From the NCBI GenBank assembly GCA_005223375.1, contig RXOD01004664.1, positions 1 to 19,391 of the forward strand: a DNA stretch of 19,391 nucleotides, in the 5' to 3' direction. Numbering within the stretch: position 1 is the stretch's first letter; the number at the start of each line of letters is the position of its first letter. The notes under the pieces were generated by a model, which was not told the DNA's origin, searched no databases, and saw nothing but the letters and a program-made list of their open reading frames with translations. This document shows positions 17,853 through 19,391 of this stretch, in pieces. The position numbers and the translations under genes were made by a program. This stretch comes from Amoebophrya sp. AT5.2 (Eukaryota > Sar > Dinophyceae > Syndiniales > Amoebophryaceae).

Positions 17853-19391
17853 ATGACCGGAAAGGCGATGAAGAGCCAGGGCGAGAAGTCTCGCGAGGAT
17901 GCTCCCGGCACGCGCAGCAATCCGCCGCCGAAGGGAAAGAAACCTGGCCTGAAGAGGAGCGTTGAGGCCGTCGACGCGGAGCACCAGCTGGTGGAGGAAG
18001 CACCAGCACCAGCTGCGTCCTCGTCCAGCTCCAGCACCGCCGCAATGAAAAGCGCAAAAGGAGCGGCTCCGGCGATGAAGAGCGCCAAAGCGGGGGCTGG
18101 TTCTTCAGCGACAGCGAACGGCACTGCCAGCAGGCCAAGGACACCCAAGGCCAAAGCGGCGACACCCAAAGCGAAAGCGGCGACACCCAAGGCCAAAGCG
18201 TCGCAACCCGAGGAGAAAAAGCCCAGGGCAGCTTCGAAGGAAAAAGCGGCTGGCATCAAGCAGGGTGGAGGAAAAAGTGCCGCACAGCCAGCGTCAAGTG
18301 CGTCATCGTCGTCCTCGTCAAGTACGGCAATGAAGAAGGGGAAAGCTGCTGCTCCTGCTCCTGAGAGCAGCACAGCTGCGTTGCGAGACCCCTTCCAATC
18401 AATCGTCGATAGAGCTGCTGATGCGACGGCGGGGGACGAGAAAAACAAGCAACAGCATACGAAGACCGCTGCAACTGCAACTGGGGGCGAGAAGGAGAAG
18501 CAGGAGAAAAGGAAATCCAAAGAAAGAGCAGCCGCGGCTCCCCCAGACGACGTCGTGATCGTGCCGGCTGGCTCGCCACGACCAGTGCCGCCGAGTACTA
18601 GCACGGTATCCGTCCTCGAGAAAGTCACAACGCAGACGCATGAGCCGAAGATTGTGATTGCGTCGGAGCAACAGCAAGAGCCCAGAATCGTCATGGCGAG
18701 TGAAGAGACGCGGTCTCGGTCGCGAACCGGCGTCCACGTGATCGCGTCCGCAAAGTCCTCTTCTGGTGCGCACGCGTCGAACGCTCCGGCGGGACGAGGC
18801 CTCGACGACGTGAACATTGTGGCAGCTGGGAGCGTTGACGCTCGGCCACGGGGAGACAAACGCGCCTCGCCGGCGCACTCGGAAGATGTTCTTGCGTCTT
18901 CGGATGAACGTGTATCGAAGAGCAGCAAATCCAAGTCGAAGAAGCAGAAGGAGGGGGGAGAAGAGGGTGCAGCATCTCCTTCGTCCTCCTCGTCAGCTCA
19001 AAACAAAAAAGACACAGCTCCGAAATCAGGCAGCGCCGCTGCACCCGCGAAGCTGAGCACTCGCCCAACATCTTCTGGCTCAGGAGCCGATCCGTCGAAG
19101 AAAAACATTAGGCTCGCTGACGCGCTTCTTGATCAGGCCGTCGCAGGGGAGCTGACACTGAAACCCAAGAAGAAGGACGGGGATTTCCGCAAGCAGAAGA
19201 AAGACGTCGGATCGGAGGAGAAACAGTTGAAGGGGAATTTAGACGACCGCATGGCCGCGATTAACAAAGCCAAAGCAATGTTTAGCAAGAGCTCAAAAGA
19301 CCAGCAAGGCCATCCCAAGAGCGGCGTAAGTAGAGCCGGCAACGACAGCGGGGGCGAGCGTTCTTCCGGAAGTGGTTGCGGGAAAGGCGAG
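17853..19391 (+). CDS. Lys/Ala/Ser-rich low-complexity protein, 3' partial
   Basis: Frame opens at ATG 17853 (TAA upstream at 17796) and stays open for 513 codons to the window edge. It is rich in Lys, Ala and Ser and looks disordered: AMKSAK/AMKKGK boxes, three 7-residue TPKAKAA repeats (from residue 97), Ser runs and KSKSKKQK basic clusters. This composition resembles histone H1-tail or other nuclear scaffold proteins. Five short hydrophobic pieces recur between about 234 and 325: VVIV after Asp-Asp, KIVIASE, RIVMASE, VHVI and VNIV after Asp-Asp; three fit a SUMO-interacting motif. A GTAAGT at 19326 could be a 5' splice site, although the frame continues. No catalytic domain is seen. Nuclear location is inferred from composition alone. 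Confidence 0.75.
   Translation, partial: MTGKAMKSQGEKSREDAPGTRSNPPPKGKKPGLKRSVEAVDAEHQLVEEAPAPAASSSSSSTAAMKSAKGAAPAMKSAKAGAGSSATANGTASRPRTPKAKAATPKAKAATPKAKASQPEEKKPRAASKEKAAGIKQGGGKSAAQPASSASSSSSSSTAMKKGKAAAPAPESSTAALRDPFQSIVDRAADATAGDEKNKQQHTKTAATATGGEKEKQEKRKSKERAAAAPPDDVVIVPAGSPRPVPPSTSTVSVLEKVTTQTHEPKIVIASEQQQEPRIVMASEETRSRSRTGVHVIASAKSSSGAHASNAPAGRGLDDVNIVAAGSVDARPRGDKRASPAHSEDVLASSDERVSKSSKSKSKKQKEGGEEGAASPSSSSSAQNKKDTAPKSGSAAAPAKLSTRPTSSGSGADPSKKNIRLADALLDQAVAGELTLKPKKKDGDFRKQKKDVGSEEKQLKGNLDDRMAAINKAKAMFSKSSKDQQGHPKSGVSRAGNDSGGERSSGSGCGKGE
18141..18203 (+). repeat. Three 21-bp repeats encoding TPKAKAA
   Basis: Three head-to-tail 21-base units at 18141, 18162 and 18183, each encoding TPKAKA plus Ala, Ala or Ser. 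Differences are at synonymous or near-synonymous positions (gcc aaa / gcg aaa), apart from the last residue. The units resemble Lys/Ala/Pro repeats of H1-like tails. Confidence 0.9.

Noticed and set aside
17813..18934. 373-codon minus-strand frame
   Set aside because: Antisense to the Lys/Ala/Ser-rich gene; its Ala/Leu/Phe-rich reading is the expected mirror of Lys/Ser/Ala codons, and the + strand frame is longer and has a clean ATG.

Overview
The window looks like nuclear DNA of a protist, most likely an alveolate of the dinoflagellate or syndinian kind. This is an inference from style, since no rRNA or marker gene is present. Proteins are large, with Ser/Gly/Ala-rich insertions. Three genes can be read across short spliceosomal introns or an intron edge (introns of 83, 221 and 214 nt). 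All six genes lie on the + strand. TAA, TAG and TGA all act as stops, so the code appears standard. The giant protein carries SH3/KOW-like modules of the LNG...KPENL type that I associate with dinoflagellate proteomes.

Layout: 1-404 is non-coding or upstream-intron sequence with a cluster of TACAC repeats. 405-2332 is a folate/biopterin (BT1) family transporter lacking its first exon(s), with one intron. 2893-5310 is an archaemetzincin (M54) metalloprotease with a long disordered N-terminus and an internal insertion. 6165-8546 is a three-exon DHHC palmitoyltransferase. 9666-15866 is an intronless 2066-residue protein with an N-terminal HicA/YcfA-like domain, two SH3/KOW-like modules and a C-terminal helix-turn-helix-like segment. 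16435-16911 is a small Tudor/SH3-like protein. 17853-19391 is the start of a Lys/Ala/Ser-rich nuclear-type protein that runs off the right edge.

The gaps between genes are 0.5-1.1 kb and hold no convincing genes. They do contain a repeated 11-13-mer (AATAGGCTACA), a small hairpin and one speculative spliced micro-ORF. The genes do not form an obvious pathway: a transporter, a protease, a lipid-modifying enzyme and probable nucleic-acid or chromatin proteins sit side by side, as expected for unidirectional eukaryotic gene arrays rather than an operon.

The most unusual item is the giant protein that joins a bacterial-toxin-type HicA domain, with its active-site histidine kept, to eukaryotic SH3-like modules. 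The three introns I can place all begin G|GTACT, which may be a genome-specific 5' splice signal.
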